Shown here: in pieces, positions 8,029 to 18,252 of the stretch
Position numbering within the stretch: position 1 is the first letter of the stretch
How the letters are laid out: the number at the start of each line of letters is the position of its first letter
Assembly (NCBI GenBank): GCA_028280565.1
Contig: JANQLQ010000038.1
Span: forward strand, 1 to 56,399
Length of the DNA stretch: 56,399 nucleotides
DNA from: Fulvivirga sp.
GTDB taxonomy: Bacteria > Bacteroidota > Bacteroidia > Cytophagales > Cyclobacteriaceae
Reading direction: 5' to 3'
Program-made: the position numbers and the translations under genes
The notes under the pieces: model-generated
Told to the model about the DNA's origin: nothing
The model's input: only the letters and a program-made list of their open reading frames with translations
The model's database searches: none

Positions 8029-9990
8029 CTATGAATTCACAGGGAGCTTGGGGTTTTTATTCGTCAGCCAAAGGAACTTATACGGCGACAGGTGCAGGTT
8101 CCCTCCTTTGAAAGTGACTTTGCGGCCGGAGTATTTATCCCAAAGGTGATCTAAAGGAAAGTTTTGATCTGCTACCCAATTAGCACTGATGATTTGGGTT
8201 TTATCCTTGAAGTTGGCTATCATCAAAGTAGAAGCGTTCGTTCCTAACCGTGTGAAGGCAAAGAGGTATTCGTTCCCTGTTTCAATGACCTGTGTGTTGT
8301 TTTGATCTGCCCACTCCTCAGTGTTACTCCTTATTTTTATCATTCGCTTTAACGCACTAAAAACGGCATGTTCGGGTGTCCCTCTCTTTTTACGCTGTTC
8401 CGCTCTTCCCCAATCTATTTTTGGTCGATGTACCCAACGGTTATCATCTTGCCGTTCTTCTTCTTTAAAAAAGGTGTAGTCATTAAGAGTGGCCAGTTCA
8501 TCGCCATAATAGAGCATGGGAATGCCCCCGTACGACAGCATAATGGCATGCAGGAGGATGATCCTGCGGATCGCAAACTCCACCTGCTGTTCATCCTTTT
8601 CTTCCAGGGCATATTCAAGCCCTGCCAGCGACGCCAATGATCCGGAAATACGAGCATCTCCATTTTTTGGATTGAACATGAAGGTAAGCCCCTTGGCAAA
8701 AGAGTCTTTGAACCTACCGGTAAGAAAATCAAGGATAAATTTACGATGATCATACGGGGTGTAACCCGCGGTGTGAATGTCCTGGTCCGTATACCCAAGA
8801 CCAATATCATCATGACAGCGGGCGTAATTGATCCAAGTAGTCCCCTTAGGCTTTACTGCCATCGCACGTAGGCCAGCATGTAAGACTTTGGTATTGTGTG
8901 TGGCGACGGAATCCCACAACAGGGCCATCATGGTGGCATTATAGGCCATATCACACTCATTGCTGCACGTAGTTGTATTTCCGAAATATTTGACTATTTC
9001 CCCCGGGGCTACAATAGCTTCTGCCAAAAGCGCCACCCCGGGTGCTACCACTTGAACACACAATTTATACAATTGCAATATACAATGGGCTTGCGGAAGG
9101 TTTTGACTAAGGGTATCTAACTGTTTCCAAATAAATGCTACCGCATCGAGCCTGAAAATGTCTATCCCCCAATTGGCCTGGGAAAGTAAAACATCTACCA
9201 TTTCAATGAGCACGGTTGGGTTCGTATAATTCAAGTCCCACTGGTAATCATGGAAAACGGTCATTACCCATCGGTTCATTTCTTTGCTAAAAGTAAAATT
9301 ACCGGGAGAGCTTGTAGGGAAAATTTCCGGCATCGACCTTTCAAACAGGTCCGGTACTGTACGTTCTTTAAAGGTATAATAGTATCCTTGGTATTGGCGA
9401 TCCCCCTTGCGGGCTTGTTGTGCCCAAAGATGTTCTGAAGAGGTATGATTGATCACCAGGTCCGTCATCACCAGCATATTGTGCTGATGCAGATGCGCTA
9501 CCACTTTCAGCAGGTCCTCGTTTGTACCATACCGGCTATCGATCTTCCGGTAATCACTGACCGCATAACCTCCATCATTTTTATCCCTGGGGCTTTGTAA
9601 GAGCGGCATTAAATGCACTAAACTGATCCCCAGCTCTTGCAAGTACGGTATTTTGGGCACAAAACCGGCCAGGTCATCGCTGAACCTATCCACGTACAGC
9701 ATCATCCCCGTTATATTTTCAGAAAGGAACCAGCCCGGGTGTTCTTCCCTATCACGATCCCTGCTCTTTAACTCTGCCGGTCTTGCTTCATATTTTCGAA
9801 GTAAAACCCGGATCAAATCCTGCAGGGACTCTTCAAAACCCGGCACCCCCCCGTAGAGTTTCTCAAAACGATAGTAAAGGTCATGGAAGTTGGCCACCAA
9901 CCGTAACCAAAAGTCATCCTCCCTATCGATGGAATAGGACGTGTCTGACAGGATCTTTTTTAAAAGAATATGAGCCCTAGGGTCGTACAT
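8029..9990 (-). CDS. Amylosucrase / sucrose hydrolase (GH13_4)
   Basis: A 653-residue cytoplasmic enzyme that matches Neisseria amylosucrase along its length: an N-terminal helical region (1-90), then a GH13 barrel with nucleophile Asp282 (FRLDAVAFIWK), acid Glu324 (AEAIV) and Asp394 (CHDDIG). Residues Asp139 (KNDGGYAV) and Arg518 (DDNRWVHRP) correspond to the Asp-Arg salt bridge that closes the sucrose pocket in amylosucrase, so sucrose is the likely substrate. The outcome is either alpha-glucan plus fructose (amylosucrase) or glucose plus fructose (sucrose hydrolase); this cannot be settled by eye. It lies 3 bp from glpD, tightly inside the operon. Fructose would go to the ROK kinase two genes on. 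Confidence 0.92.
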   Translation of the reverse strand: MYDPRAHILLKKILSDTSYSIDREDDFWLRLVANFHDLYYRFEKLYGGVPGFEESLQDLIRVLLRKYEARPAELKSRDRDREEHPGWFLSENITGMMLYVDRFSDDLAGFVPKIPYLQELGISLVHLMPLLQSPRDKNDGGYAVSDYRKIDSRYGTNEDLLKVVAHLHQHNMLVMTDLVINHTSSEHLWAQQARKGDRQYQGYYYTFKERTVPDLFERSMPEIFPTSSPGNFTFSKEMNRWVMTVFHDYQWDLNYTNPTVLIEMVDVLLSQANWGIDIFRLDAVAFIWKQLDTLSQNLPQAHCILQLYKLCVQVVAPGVALLAEAIVAPGEIVKYFGNTTTCSNECDMAYNATMMALLWDSVATHNTKVLHAGLRAMAVKPKGTTWINYARCHDDIGLGYTDQDIHTAGYTPYDHRKFILDFLTGRFKDSFAKGLTFMFNPKNGDARISGSLASLAGLEYALEEKDEQQVEFAIRRIILLHAIMLSYGGIPMLYYGDELATLNDYTFFKEEERQDDNRWVHRPKIDWGRAEQRKKRGTPEHAVFSALKRMIKIRSNTEEWADQNNTQVIETGNEYLFAFTRLGTNASTLMIANFKDKTQIISANWVADQNFPLDHLWDKYSGRKVTFKGGNLHLSPYKFLWLTNKNPKLPVNS

Positions 9991-9993
9991 GGA

Positions 9994-11643
9994 TCATTTA
10001 AAGGTGGACACCTCCTGTATTTCCCGCTCCAGTTCTTTCAGCTCATCGGCCAGCCTTTTTTCATCCCAATCAAAGATGTTTTTCATGTATTCACCAATAG
10101 GTTTTCCGTATTTTCGTACACTATCTATATCAAAGTAAAGCCGTCCTGTTCGCCGGATAAAGAAATCCCTTGGGTTTATGACCAGTTCATTCTCAACGCA
10201 GAAGCGACATTCGGCTTTGACCAATTTAAGGTAGATATCTTTATCTTCCATTTGAGTGAACAGGTCCATAATGGTGTCCACTTGCCTGCCGTAATTGCTG
10301 ACCAGGTAAAAGGAGGTATGTTCATCAAACCCTAATGTGTGTAATCGCTGTTGTAGAGAAGTTTGGAATACCTTTACTTCCTCGGCACTTGAAAACACCC
10401 CGCCTTTCAGTGGGATCTTATCCGTTTTACAGGCTTCCAGTTGAAAGTCCGGGTCTTCTTTGTTATTTTTTTTCACAACAACATCTACGATGCGCTGGGC
10501 CATTTTCCTAAACCCGGTAAGCTTACCGCCGGCAATAGAAAGCAACCCCGTACTGGATTCGAAGATCTCATCTTTTCTCGATATTTCGGAAGAAGATTTT
10601 CCTTCCTCGTGTATGAGGGGCCTCACTCCTGCCCAGCTGGATACGACATCACCGGGTTTTAAATGGAGGGTAGAAAATGCAGCATTAGAAGCATCAAGCA
10701 AGTAAGTCACATCTTCTTTATTCGTTAAGATATGGTCTTTATCATCCGTATAGTCCGTATCGGTGGTACCTATGTAGGTGACTTTTCCACGGGGAATGGC
10801 AAAGATCATCCTGCCGTCCGGTACGTCAAAATAGATGGCTTGGCGCAATGGGAATTTTTCCTTGGGTACGACGATGTGCACCCCTTTGGTGAGGTGCAAA
10901 TGTTTCCCGGATAAGGATTGATCTTTTACTCTCAGGTCATCTACCCATGGCCCAGCGGCACTAACAATGTACTTGGCAGTAACTTCAAACTCTTCCCCGG
11001 TTAAAGTATCTTGTGCCTCGATGCCACAGACTTTGCTGTCTTGGTATAAAAAATCTGTGGCCATTACATAATTGACACACTCCGCATCGTATTGCCCGGC
11101 AGTCTTGATCACTTCTATGGTCAAACGGGCGTCATCGGTTCGGTATTCAGCGTAAATACCCGCTCCCTCGAGTGTTTCCTCGTTTAAAAGCGGTTCTTTT
11201 TTTAACGTTTCTTCTTTGGAAAGCATCTTACGCTGGTCAGCACTTTCTACTCCCGCCAGCACATCGTATACCATCAATCCTATGGAAGTGGCAAATTTGC
11301 CGTACGTACCTCCTTTGATCAATGGGAGCAGCATTTTTTCAGAGGGCACCAGGTGAGGTGCATTTTTGTGAACGATCGCCCGCTCCCTTCCCACTTCTCT
11401 TACCAGGGCGATCTCAAATTGCTTTAGGTATCTTAAACCTCCGTGGATCAGCTTGGTAGAGCGACTACTGGTGCCCGAGGCAAAGTCATTCTTTTCTACC
11501 AAGACCGTCTTTAACCCGCGTGAAGCAGCATCCAGGGCTATACCAGCCCCGGTGATGCCTCCTCCTATGACGAGCAGGTCATATTTTGTTCTTTTAAGTA
11601 CGTCCAATAGATCTTGACGTTCCAGCGCCGATAACTTGTTCAT
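9994..11643 (-). CDS. glpD: Aerobic glycerol-3-phosphate dehydrogenase
   Basis: A 549-residue FAD flavoprotein of the cytoplasmic membrane that oxidises sn-glycerol-3-phosphate to dihydroxyacetone phosphate and passes electrons to quinone. The FAD-binding GGGITGAG is at 27-34, followed by the family signature SGTSSRSTKLIHGGLRYL at about 56-73. The length is normal. The C-terminal ~110 residues form the usual DAO_C-type helical domain. It lies 7 bp downstream of glpK and 3 bp upstream of the GH13_4 gene. There is no glpF nearby. The coupling to disaccharide enzymes rather than to a glycerol facilitator suggests that glycerol is produced from a sugar-glycerol conjugate. Confidence 0.96.
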   Translation of the reverse strand: MNKLSALERQDLLDVLKRTKYDLLVIGGGITGAGIALDAASRGLKTVLVEKNDFASGTSSRSTKLIHGGLRYLKQFEIALVREVGRERAIVHKNAPHLVPSEKMLLPLIKGGTYGKFATSIGLMVYDVLAGVESADQRKMLSKEETLKKEPLLNEETLEGAGIYAEYRTDDARLTIEVIKTAGQYDAECVNYVMATDFLYQDSKVCGIEAQDTLTGEEFEVTAKYIVSAAGPWVDDLRVKDQSLSGKHLHLTKGVHIVVPKEKFPLRQAIYFDVPDGRMIFAIPRGKVTYIGTTDTDYTDDKDHILTNKEDVTYLLDASNAAFSTLHLKPGDVVSSWAGVRPLIHEEGKSSSEISRKDEIFESSTGLLSIAGGKLTGFRKMAQRIVDVVVKKNNKEDPDFQLEACKTDKIPLKGGVFSSAEEVKVFQTSLQQRLHTLGFDEHTSFYLVSNYGRQVDTIMDLFTQMEDKDIYLKLVKAECRFCVENELVINPRDFFIRRTGRLYFDIDSVRKYGKPIGEYMKNIFDWDEKRLADELKELEREIQEVSTFK

Positions 11644-11650
11644 ATCCTCT

Positions 11651-13135
11651 TTAGTTTTCCAACCAATTCATGGTCCGTTGAACGGCCTTCTTCCAGCGTG
11701 TGTAAAGCTTTTCCCGGTCTACTTGGGAGAGCCCGGGCTCGAAAGTGCGATCTATCTGCTGCACTTCTGTTAAGTCTTTCATTTTCCATATCCCTGCCCC
11801 GATCCCGGCCAGGTAAGCTGCCCCTTGGGCCGTGGATTCAATGATCCCGGGCCTCAACACTGGCACTCCCAAAATATCGGCTTGGAATTGCATCAAGTAA
11901 TCATTGGCTACGGCGCCGCCATCCACCTTTAGGGATTGCAGCTCTATGCCTGCATCTTTTTCCATAGCCTGTAGGATATCCCGTGTTTGGTAGGCCAAAG
12001 AATCTAAGGTGGCCTTTGCTAAATGCCGCCGATCGGTATCCCGCGTCAGGCCGAAAATGGCACCACGCGCATACATGTCCCAATAAGGAGCCCCCAGGCC
12101 AACAAAGGCCGGGACAACGACCACATCGTCAGAGTTTTGTACTTCCTTGGCCATCTGTTCCGTTTCTGCCGCATCTTTAATGATCTCTAATCCATCCCTG
12201 AGCCATTGCACAGCGGCGCCCGCCACGAAAATACTGCCTTCCAGGGCATAGTAGACTTTATCTTCAAGGCCAAAGGCTATGGTAGATAGTAACCCATTTT
12301 CCGAAAGTTGGGGAGTTTCACCGGTATTCATTAACATAAAACACCCTGTACCATATGTATTCTTAGCGGTACCTTTTTCAAAGCATGTCTGCCCAAATAG
12401 GGCTGCCTGCTGATCCCCCGCAATGCCATGAATGGGAATGCTCACTCCCTCGAATTCCCAATCTCCAAAATGGCTGACCGAAGGCTTTACGCTTGGAAGC
12501 AGCTCCGCCGGAATATCCAATACATCCAACATTTCCGTGTCCCAACCCAGTTTGTTGATATCAAAGAGCATGGTCCGGGAGGCATTCGTGAGATCCGTTA
12601 AATGCTCTTTGCCTTGGGTAAGTTTATAGACCAGCCATGTATCAACCGTACCAAATGCCAAGGTGCCATCCTTTGCTTTTTCACGCCCCGGGTCAATTTC
12701 GTCCAATATCCATTTCACCTTGGTGCCGGAGAAATAGGCATCTATGACCAGGCCGGTTGTATCACGCACGTGCTTTTCATACCCCGCTTTTTTTAGGTGG
12801 TTACAAATACCGCTGGTCCGCTTATCCTGCCAAACAATAGCGTTGTAGACAGGTTTTCCTGTTTCTTTGTCCCATACAATGGCGGTTTCACGCTGGTTGG
12901 TGATCCCCAAGGCAATGATCTCATTAGCCTGTACGTGGTTGTTTTCAATTAATGCCAACAACACATCCTGTTGTGAGGACCATATTTCATCGGCATCATG
13001 CTCCACCCACCCCGGTTTTGGGAAATGCTGCGTGAATTCCTTCTGCTCGATCGCCAATAAAGCTCCTTCACGGTCAAACAGTACGGCCCTAGAACTTGTT
13101 GTTCCCTGGTCTAAAGCAATTATGTATTTCCCCAT
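11651..13135 (-). CDS. glpK: Glycerol kinase
   Basis: A 494-residue FGGY-family kinase making sn-glycerol-3-phosphate from glycerol and ATP. The N-terminal [11 protein letters not shown] (residues 7-17), RETAIVWDK, the WQDKRT substrate loop and catalytic Asp241 in [11 protein letters not shown] are all present. Length is normal for GlpK. It stands between the symporter (47-bp gap) and glpD (7-bp gap) on the same strand. No operator-like site is evident directly upstream, so it is likely transcribed from the symporter promoter. Confidence 0.97.
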   Translation of the reverse strand: MGKYIIALDQGTTSSRAVLFDREGALLAIEQKEFTQHFPKPGWVEHDADEIWSSQQDVLLALIENNHVQANEIIALGITNQRETAIVWDKETGKPVYNAIVWQDKRTSGICNHLKKAGYEKHVRDTTGLVIDAYFSGTKVKWILDEIDPGREKAKDGTLAFGTVDTWLVYKLTQGKEHLTDLTNASRTMLFDINKLGWDTEMLDVLDIPAELLPSVKPSVSHFGDWEFEGVSIPIHGIAGDQQAALFGQTCFEKGTAKNTYGTGCFMLMNTGETPQLSENGLLSTIAFGLEDKVYYALEGSIFVAGAAVQWLRDGLEIIKDAAETEQMAKEVQNSDDVVVVPAFVGLGAPYWDMYARGAIFGLTRDTDRRHLAKATLDSLAYQTRDILQAMEKDAGIELQSLKVDGGAVANDYLMQFQADILGVPVLRPGIIESTAQGAAYLAGIGAGIWKMKDLTEVQQIDRTFEPGLSQVDREKLYTRWKKAVQRTMNWLEN

Positions 13136-13182
13136 AGGCTATTCATTTAAGGCCTCACCACAGCATGTGTTGCGTCGCGGGC

Positions 13183-14877
13183 TTACCAATACCAGCCAAC
13201 AATTAACGCTGTCAGCACGAGCAGGAGTATTGAAAGTACCCTGTAATTTTTATACCAAGGCAGACCTTGTAATTCTTTAGTTTCTGCCACATAAATAGAC
13301 TTTGTCCAGATCAGGCCCTTAATTTTCTCAGCAGGAGGCGCCGAGGTGAGATTGCTGATCAAAAGATTGGTCAATACGCAGATCACCATCAATATCGGCA
13401 CCTGTAATAGGAAATGAATGTTGGTCCATTCCGGGGCAGGGTCCATTATGTATTTGAAATATACAAAAATAATCACTAAACCGTAACCTACCAGGAAGCT
13501 ATAAAACGCCCCGTTGGCATTGGCCCTGCGGTAGAAAAGTCCTACCAAGAAGGCGCCTACAATGGGAGGAGAAATGTAGCCGAGCACCACCTGCAGGTAT
13601 TCCCATAGGGAGGCAAACGATTCGATCAAAGGCGCCCAAGCCGCTGCTAAGATCACAAGGATCACCGTAGCGACCTGGCCGGCGCGAACTAAGGCTTTGC
13701 TGCTCATATTAGGATTGATCTTAGATACAAAATCCATGGTAATGAGTGTAGAGGCCGAGTTGAGCGTCGCTGAAATACTGGAGGACATAGCCGCCAGTAA
13801 CCCGGCAATCACTAACCCCAAGATCCCTGTAGGCAGTAGTTTATAAATCAGGACGGGGTAAGTCATATTCGGGCAGTCATCCAGGTTTGTGCATAGCACC
13901 TGCTCCCCATCTTTTTCAAAGGAATAGTTGATGAACGAGATATCGAGATCCGCAAACAGCACAATAGCTACTACACCGGGCAACACCATAAAAAACAGCA
14001 CGGGCAGCTTTAATAACCCGGCAAAAAGGGCGCCCCAGCGTCCATGGTCGAGGTTTTTAGCCGATAGCACGCGCTGGACCATGAATTGGTTATTCGCCCA
14101 AAAATAGAATCCTAATAGTGGCACTCCAAGCACCAAGCCTGTCCATGGCAACCGGTCGTCATCCGCCGGCCGCACCAGGCTCATGATCTCATCGGGGGTT
14201 TTCGCGATCTGCCCTCCTTCTCGCATCGCATTGAGGCCGTCGATCATACCGCTCCAGCCTCCTACCTCTTGGAAACAGAAATAGGTAAGCAACATGGAGC
14301 CTAGTAACAACAGCATAGCTTGGATCACCTCGGTGTGTACCACCGAAGAAAGCCCCCCGGGTATGGTATAAGCCGCAGCAGCCATGGCTAGGAAGGATAT
14401 AATGATCCAGGACTCCACCTCGGGAAAAATGATCTTAAGGATCAAATTACCGGCATATAGCCCCGAAGCTGTATCGATGATCACATTGCCAATGATCGTA
14501 ATACCAGAAAACAGGTACCGAGAGCGGGAATCGTATCGCCTTTCCATGAACTCAGGCATGGTATAGACTTTAGAACGTAAGTAAAAAGGCAAAAAGAAAA
14601 TGGCAAAGAAAACCAGCACCACCGCTGCCATCCACTCATAGTTGTAAACTGCCACATTGGTTTGGTAGGCATCAGAAGTGAGGCCGATCAGTGTGTTACT
14701 CCCGATATTTGCAGCAAATAACGATATTCCCACAATAGGCCAGGTCATGTTACGCCCGGCGAGGAAATAATCTTCGGAACTTTGCTGCTTTCCTTTGGAA
14801 ATGCCATACCAAACGATCCCAATGAGATATACAATTATAATGACGAAGTCAATAGTGTTGAGCCCGATACTCTCCAT
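13183..14877 (-). CDS. Sodium:solute symporter (SSS family, SGLT-like)
   Basis: A 564-residue inner-membrane transporter with about 13-14 hydrophobic segments. The N-terminus (DFVIIIVYLIGIVWYG) and the family phrase EDYFLAGRNMTWPIVG mark the SSS family. SLFAANIGSNTLIGL in the next helix is the Na+/substrate region of SGLT-like sugar transporters. It probably brings a sugar or sugar-glycoside into the cytoplasm with Na+. It is the first gene of the run that ends with the ROK kinase. The 305-bp gap upstream is where the promoter should lie. The cytoplasmic GH13 enzymes downstream imply uptake of an intact disaccharide. Confidence 0.93.
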   Translation of the reverse strand: MESIGLNTIDFVIIIVYLIGIVWYGISKGKQQSSEDYFLAGRNMTWPIVGISLFAANIGSNTLIGLTSDAYQTNVAVYNYEWMAAVVLVFFAIFFLPFYLRSKVYTMPEFMERRYDSRSRYLFSGITIIGNVIIDTASGLYAGNLILKIIFPEVESWIIISFLAMAAAAYTIPGGLSSVVHTEVIQAMLLLLGSMLLTYFCFQEVGGWSGMIDGLNAMREGGQIAKTPDEIMSLVRPADDDRLPWTGLVLGVPLLGFYFWANNQFMVQRVLSAKNLDHGRWGALFAGLLKLPVLFFMVLPGVVAIVLFADLDISFINYSFEKDGEQVLCTNLDDCPNMTYPVLIYKLLPTGILGLVIAGLLAAMSSSISATLNSASTLITMDFVSKINPNMSSKALVRAGQVATVILVILAAAWAPLIESFASLWEYLQVVLGYISPPIVGAFLVGLFYRRANANGAFYSFLVGYGLVIIFVYFKYIMDPAPEWTNIHFLLQVPILMVICVLTNLLISNLTSAPPAEKIKGLIWTKSIYVAETKELQGLPWYKNYRVLSILLLVLTALIVGWYW

Positions 14878-15147
14878 ATAGATTAGGTTAATTGATTAAT
14901 GATAAATGTGGGGTTAGCATAATGTGCTGGAAGCATTCATATAGTGCTTTATGATTTAATCCCGGTCATTTTTAGGTAGAACTTTTTTGGGATGGACATT
15001 CACCGATAGAGCGGATCAGTGGCATTAAGGATCTTAAAGCGCCATGAACTTAACAACTCAATCGCTCAATAATTTCCATCCTTTAATGTTAGCAAGAATG
15101 AGCTGTTTTTCATAGTCTTATCTCTGCATTTGATGGCCCAGGGACGA

Positions 15148-15161
15148 TGTAAACGATTGCA
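15148..15161. promoter_or_regulatory. Weak LacI-type operator candidate
   Basis: TGTAAACGATTGCA differs at two positions from the TGCAAACGTTTGCA palindrome form found before the susC genes. It lies in the 305-bp gap between the trehalase and the symporter, 271 bp upstream of the symporter start. The distance is long and the match imperfect, so this is only a candidate. I see nothing else in 14878-15182. Confidence 0.3.
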
Positions 15162-15182
15162 TCTCATGAAGTACTCTCAGCG

Positions 15183-16799
15183 TCACGGGTTAGTTTGCAT
15201 CATCTCCTCCACAAGGGCCTTTTCCCGGAGGATCTCTAGGAAGGCCAGGGCCACACCATTGGTCCAACCGAATCCATCCTGGAGTGGGTATTCTCCTCCC
15301 CCAGCCAGTAAGGATGTGTTCACCACGTCATATTTCTCCATCATTTTACCCGTACTTTTGTAGACCTCTTCGTTGCGATTGAGCCATCGTTCCATGGCTT
15401 CTAGCCCTTCTTTATGATAATTGTAGTTAAAAAGGCCGTTGACCGTGATCCATTGGAGCGGCGCCCAGCCGTTAGGAGCGTCCCATTGCTGGCCCGTTTC
15501 GTTCAAAGTGGTCACAAACCCACCATCTTTTAAAAAATCGCGTATTAACCGGTCAATTGCCGGCTTTGCCTGGGCCTTGGTAGCCAGGTTAAAATACAAA
15601 GGATAAGCTCCTGCCAGTGACAGCACACCGGTTTTTTTCTTTTTAAAAAAATCATAGTCAATAAAGAATTGGTCTTCCTCGTCCCAGAGATATTTCAAGA
15701 TCCCCTTTTTCCTAATCCCAGCTTTGTCCAGGAACAACTGGGCGGAATCTAATTGTCCTTTCCAGTTATACCCTTGGGCTATCTTTAGTTCCAAATGATA
15801 TAGTAGACTATTGAGGTCTACCGGGATAATGTCGGTAGTATGAATGGTCGATAGATTTTGGTGGTCTTCAAACCACCTGCTGCTGTAGTCCCACCCTGAC
15901 TCGGCCCCGGCACGCAGATCGGTGTAGGCTTTACCCGGTAATACGCTTTTGACAGCTACCAGTGTAGCGTCTTCTTTGTAGGATTCTGGCCTAGGCCCAG
16001 CCAGGTCATCCCAATACCGGTTCAATACCACACCATCGTCCATCATTACTGTCCTTTGATTGGAGGGTAAGGTGTTCGACAGCTGATCTTCTCCTTTCAT
16101 CCAGAACCGGTACTCGGTAAGCAAATAAGGAAGATAACCCACGAAAAGATCACGATCATTTCCTGCTAAACGGTCCACCATTAAGGAAAAGAATGGAGGC
16201 TGGGACCGTCCAAGATAATATTCCCGGTTGCCGTTCGGTATGAAACCTAGGGTATCGACGAGGAAGGAGAAGTTATCTACCATATTCTTAGCCATAGTTT
16301 GCTGACCAGAGACCATGAGCCCTTCTAGGGTAAAATAACTATCCCAGTAGTAGATCTCCCGGAATCGTCCACCCGGAACTATGTATTCATTAGGCAAGGC
16401 GATAAGGGAAGAATAAGGGTGGTATTGGTCAGGCTTCCGGGTGAGGACAGGCCACAAGGTTTTTATGTGTTGTCCCATAGTTTTGGTAGTGTCAGTAATG
16501 AACCCGGTATCGTCGACGCTCGGCAGCTCGAAATGTGCCAAAACAAATGTTTTTAAATCAAATTCCGGCGCTTCTCGTTGTGTTAAGTAAAGGGATTGGA
16601 TCTCTTGTAGGTTTTGTTTTGGCACACAATCCACAAAGGTTTTGGAGTCTTCAAATAAGCCTGCCAGTTGTACCTGTTTAAAGAGTTCCGAGGAATAGAA
16701 ATCGTGAACAGGTTCTTCTCGGTTTTGGCACGAGGCCAGCAACAAGAAGGCTAAAAACAGTATGTTCCCAATCTTTGTAGAAGTTTTACTCCAAGGCAT
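15183..16799 (-). CDS. Trehalase lipoprotein (GH37)
   Basis: A 538-residue inverting alpha,alpha-trehalase that splits trehalose into two glucoses. The signal peptide ends in LASC with Cys24, so it is lipid-anchored in the periplasm or outer membrane. Both family signatures are present: PGGRFREIYYWDSY at 142-155 and QWDAPNGWAPLQ at 438-449. The catalytic acid Asp304 sits in ESGWDYSSR and the base Glu503 in GGEYPLQ. It follows the haloperoxidase-like gene by 54 bp and ends the upstream transcription block before the symporter. The glucose released would be available to the symporter. Confidence 0.96.
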   Translation of the reverse strand: MPWSKTSTKIGNILFLAFLLLASCQNREEPVHDFYSSELFKQVQLAGLFEDSKTFVDCVPKQNLQEIQSLYLTQREAPEFDLKTFVLAHFELPSVDDTGFITDTTKTMGQHIKTLWPVLTRKPDQYHPYSSLIALPNEYIVPGGRFREIYYWDSYFTLEGLMVSGQQTMAKNMVDNFSFLVDTLGFIPNGNREYYLGRSQPPFFSLMVDRLAGNDRDLFVGYLPYLLTEYRFWMKGEDQLSNTLPSNQRTVMMDDGVVLNRYWDDLAGPRPESYKEDATLVAVKSVLPGKAYTDLRAGAESGWDYSSRWFEDHQNLSTIHTTDIIPVDLNSLLYHLELKIAQGYNWKGQLDSAQLFLDKAGIRKKGILKYLWDEEDQFFIDYDFFKKKKTGVLSLAGAYPLYFNLATKAQAKPAIDRLIRDFLKDGGFVTTLNETGQQWDAPNGWAPLQWITVNGLFNYNYHKEGLEAMERWLNRNEEVYKSTGKMMEKYDVVNTSLLAGGGEYPLQDGFGWTNGVALAFLEILREKALVEEMMQTNP

Positions 16800-16853
16800 A
16801 GGCAGTTTTGTCCAGGTAAATTTAGGTTAATAAGAGGTACTGGCTTGGGTGTA

Positions 16854-18203
16854 TCATTCGGTACTGGACACCTGGTCCTCATTTCGTTTATCCCCGGTCA
16901 TGTTGATATTTTCAACGACGAACCTTCCAAGGGCACGCCCTTGTGTCACCCCGTTTTCAATCGCCGGCATATAGTGGATCCCTCCATAAAGCCTGCTAAT
17001 GGCGGCCTCATCCGATGCATCGGTAAACGAGTCGAATTCACGGGGCGGAAGGCCGTATCGCACTTCGGTGCTATCTACAAAGTGGAAAGGTTCTCCAAAA
17101 ATTGACGTGAGCGCCACACCGGCAGCCCCGGAAATAACACTATGCCCACTGGTGTATTCGGGAAAGGGCGGGGTTTGTAAAAAAGGAAGCCATTCTTCGT
17201 CGAGGTATTTGTTGATCACAGTTTCAGGCCGAATGAGGTTACTCCGGTATTTTTCATCCCAGCAACTGATAAAGGCATCAGCGAGGGCTATGGAAGCCAG
17301 GGTATAGGCCTGTGCGCTTTTGGCCAGGTCGGCATTGGTTTTGTAGCAGGCGATTTTCGTGATCCCGATCCAATGCCCTCCCGGTGTGATCTTTTTAGTA
17401 GCAAACATGACGTGACCGTGGACATTCATCACGTAAGGATTACAATCCCAAAAGCTGGCGATCTCCTTTTCTTCTTCGTCGAGGCCCTTTACTACCTCGT
17501 ACACTTGCATTACCTCTTGATAAAACGGGCTGTCTTCGGCCATGTCAAAATCCGTGGGGGGAGTAGGGACGAATTGTGTAGCGGAGTCTATTACGAACGG
17601 CCTTATTTTATTCCAATGAGGTTCAATGGCTTCCATGTACCCCGGGGGGGTCGGCTGCCATTTCGCCGGGTCGTCGGTGATCGTGTACTTTTGAAAAGTG
17701 CGGGTCTGTTTGTAGTTATCTTTATCCGCCCAGGCCATGATATGATCGTGCACTTTTTGGGCATATTCCATGGAATTGTTTAAGATCTTTTTGCTAAGAC
17801 CTCGATCTAAAACGTGCTGATGCCAGTTTTGGCGGTATTCCTCGATCCTGTTTTCGGAAAAGATCAGTGCCTTGCCTAATAGCAGGAAGGCATCCACCGC
17901 GGCTACATCATGATCGATCTCGATTGCAGGTGCAGGAATACTTTCGAAACCCCTGAGTTGACCGGCCAAGGATCGATAGGTGGAATCATTGAGAGCTAGT
18001 ATTTCGTATGCTGCAATGCTGGGATAAGCGTAAATACGGCTGGCCACGGGTGGGGAGAATATATCGTGAACGATCACGTCGGTCAGCTTTTGCATGGCAT
18101 CATGTAATTCGTTAGCGGAGACTTCGATATCTTTTTTGGCCTCTTTGCAGCTTAAAAGGGCAAAGAGAGAGAGAATTATTAGACTGTTTTTGTAGTTTTT
18201 CAT
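16854..18203 (-). CDS. Vanadium haloperoxidase / PAP2-like lipoprotein
   Basis: A 449-residue secreted protein with lipobox LLSC (Cys19). The helical C-terminal half carries the vanadate/phosphate site shared by haloperoxidases and PAP2 phosphatases: Lys318-x6-Arg325-Pro326, Ser352-Gly353-His354 (PEYTSGH) and Ser403-Arg404-x5-His410 (SRLYGGIH). The Asp three residues after the final His in many PAP2 enzymes is absent (Ala414). Known Bacteroidota relatives are annotated as vanadium-dependent haloperoxidases, but few have been tested. A phosphatase role is equally possible. It sits between a GxxExxY cassette and the trehalase in a sugar operon, where its role is unexplained. Confidence 0.88.
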   Translation of the reverse strand: MKNYKNSLIILSLFALLSCKEAKKDIEVSANELHDAMQKLTDVIVHDIFSPPVASRIYAYPSIAAYEILALNDSTYRSLAGQLRGFESIPAPAIEIDHDVAAVDAFLLLGKALIFSENRIEEYRQNWHQHVLDRGLSKKILNNSMEYAQKVHDHIMAWADKDNYKQTRTFQKYTITDDPAKWQPTPPGYMEAIEPHWNKIRPFVIDSATQFVPTPPTDFDMAEDSPFYQEVMQVYEVVKGLDEEEKEIASFWDCNPYVMNVHGHVMFATKKITPGGHWIGITKIACYKTNADLAKSAQAYTLASIALADAFISCWDEKYRSNLIRPETVINKYLDEEWLPFLQTPPFPEYTSGHSVISGAAGVALTSIFGEPFHFVDSTEVRYGLPPREFDSFTDASDEAAISRLYGGIHYMPAIENGVTQGRALGRFVVENINMTGDKRNEDQVSSTE

Positions 18204-18216
18204 TGCATTTATTTTT

Positions 18217-18252
18217 TAACCGCAGAGGTAACGGAGGTCTACGCAGAGGGCC
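18217..18252. repeat. Left arm of 36-bp inverted repeat around GxxExxY gene
   Basis: A perfect 36-bp inverted repeat with 18653-18688. It contains CCGCAGAGGTAACGG and GGTCTACGCAGAGGG. The stop codon of the GxxExxY gene (TAG, 18241-18239 on the minus strand) lies inside this arm. Confidence 0.95.
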
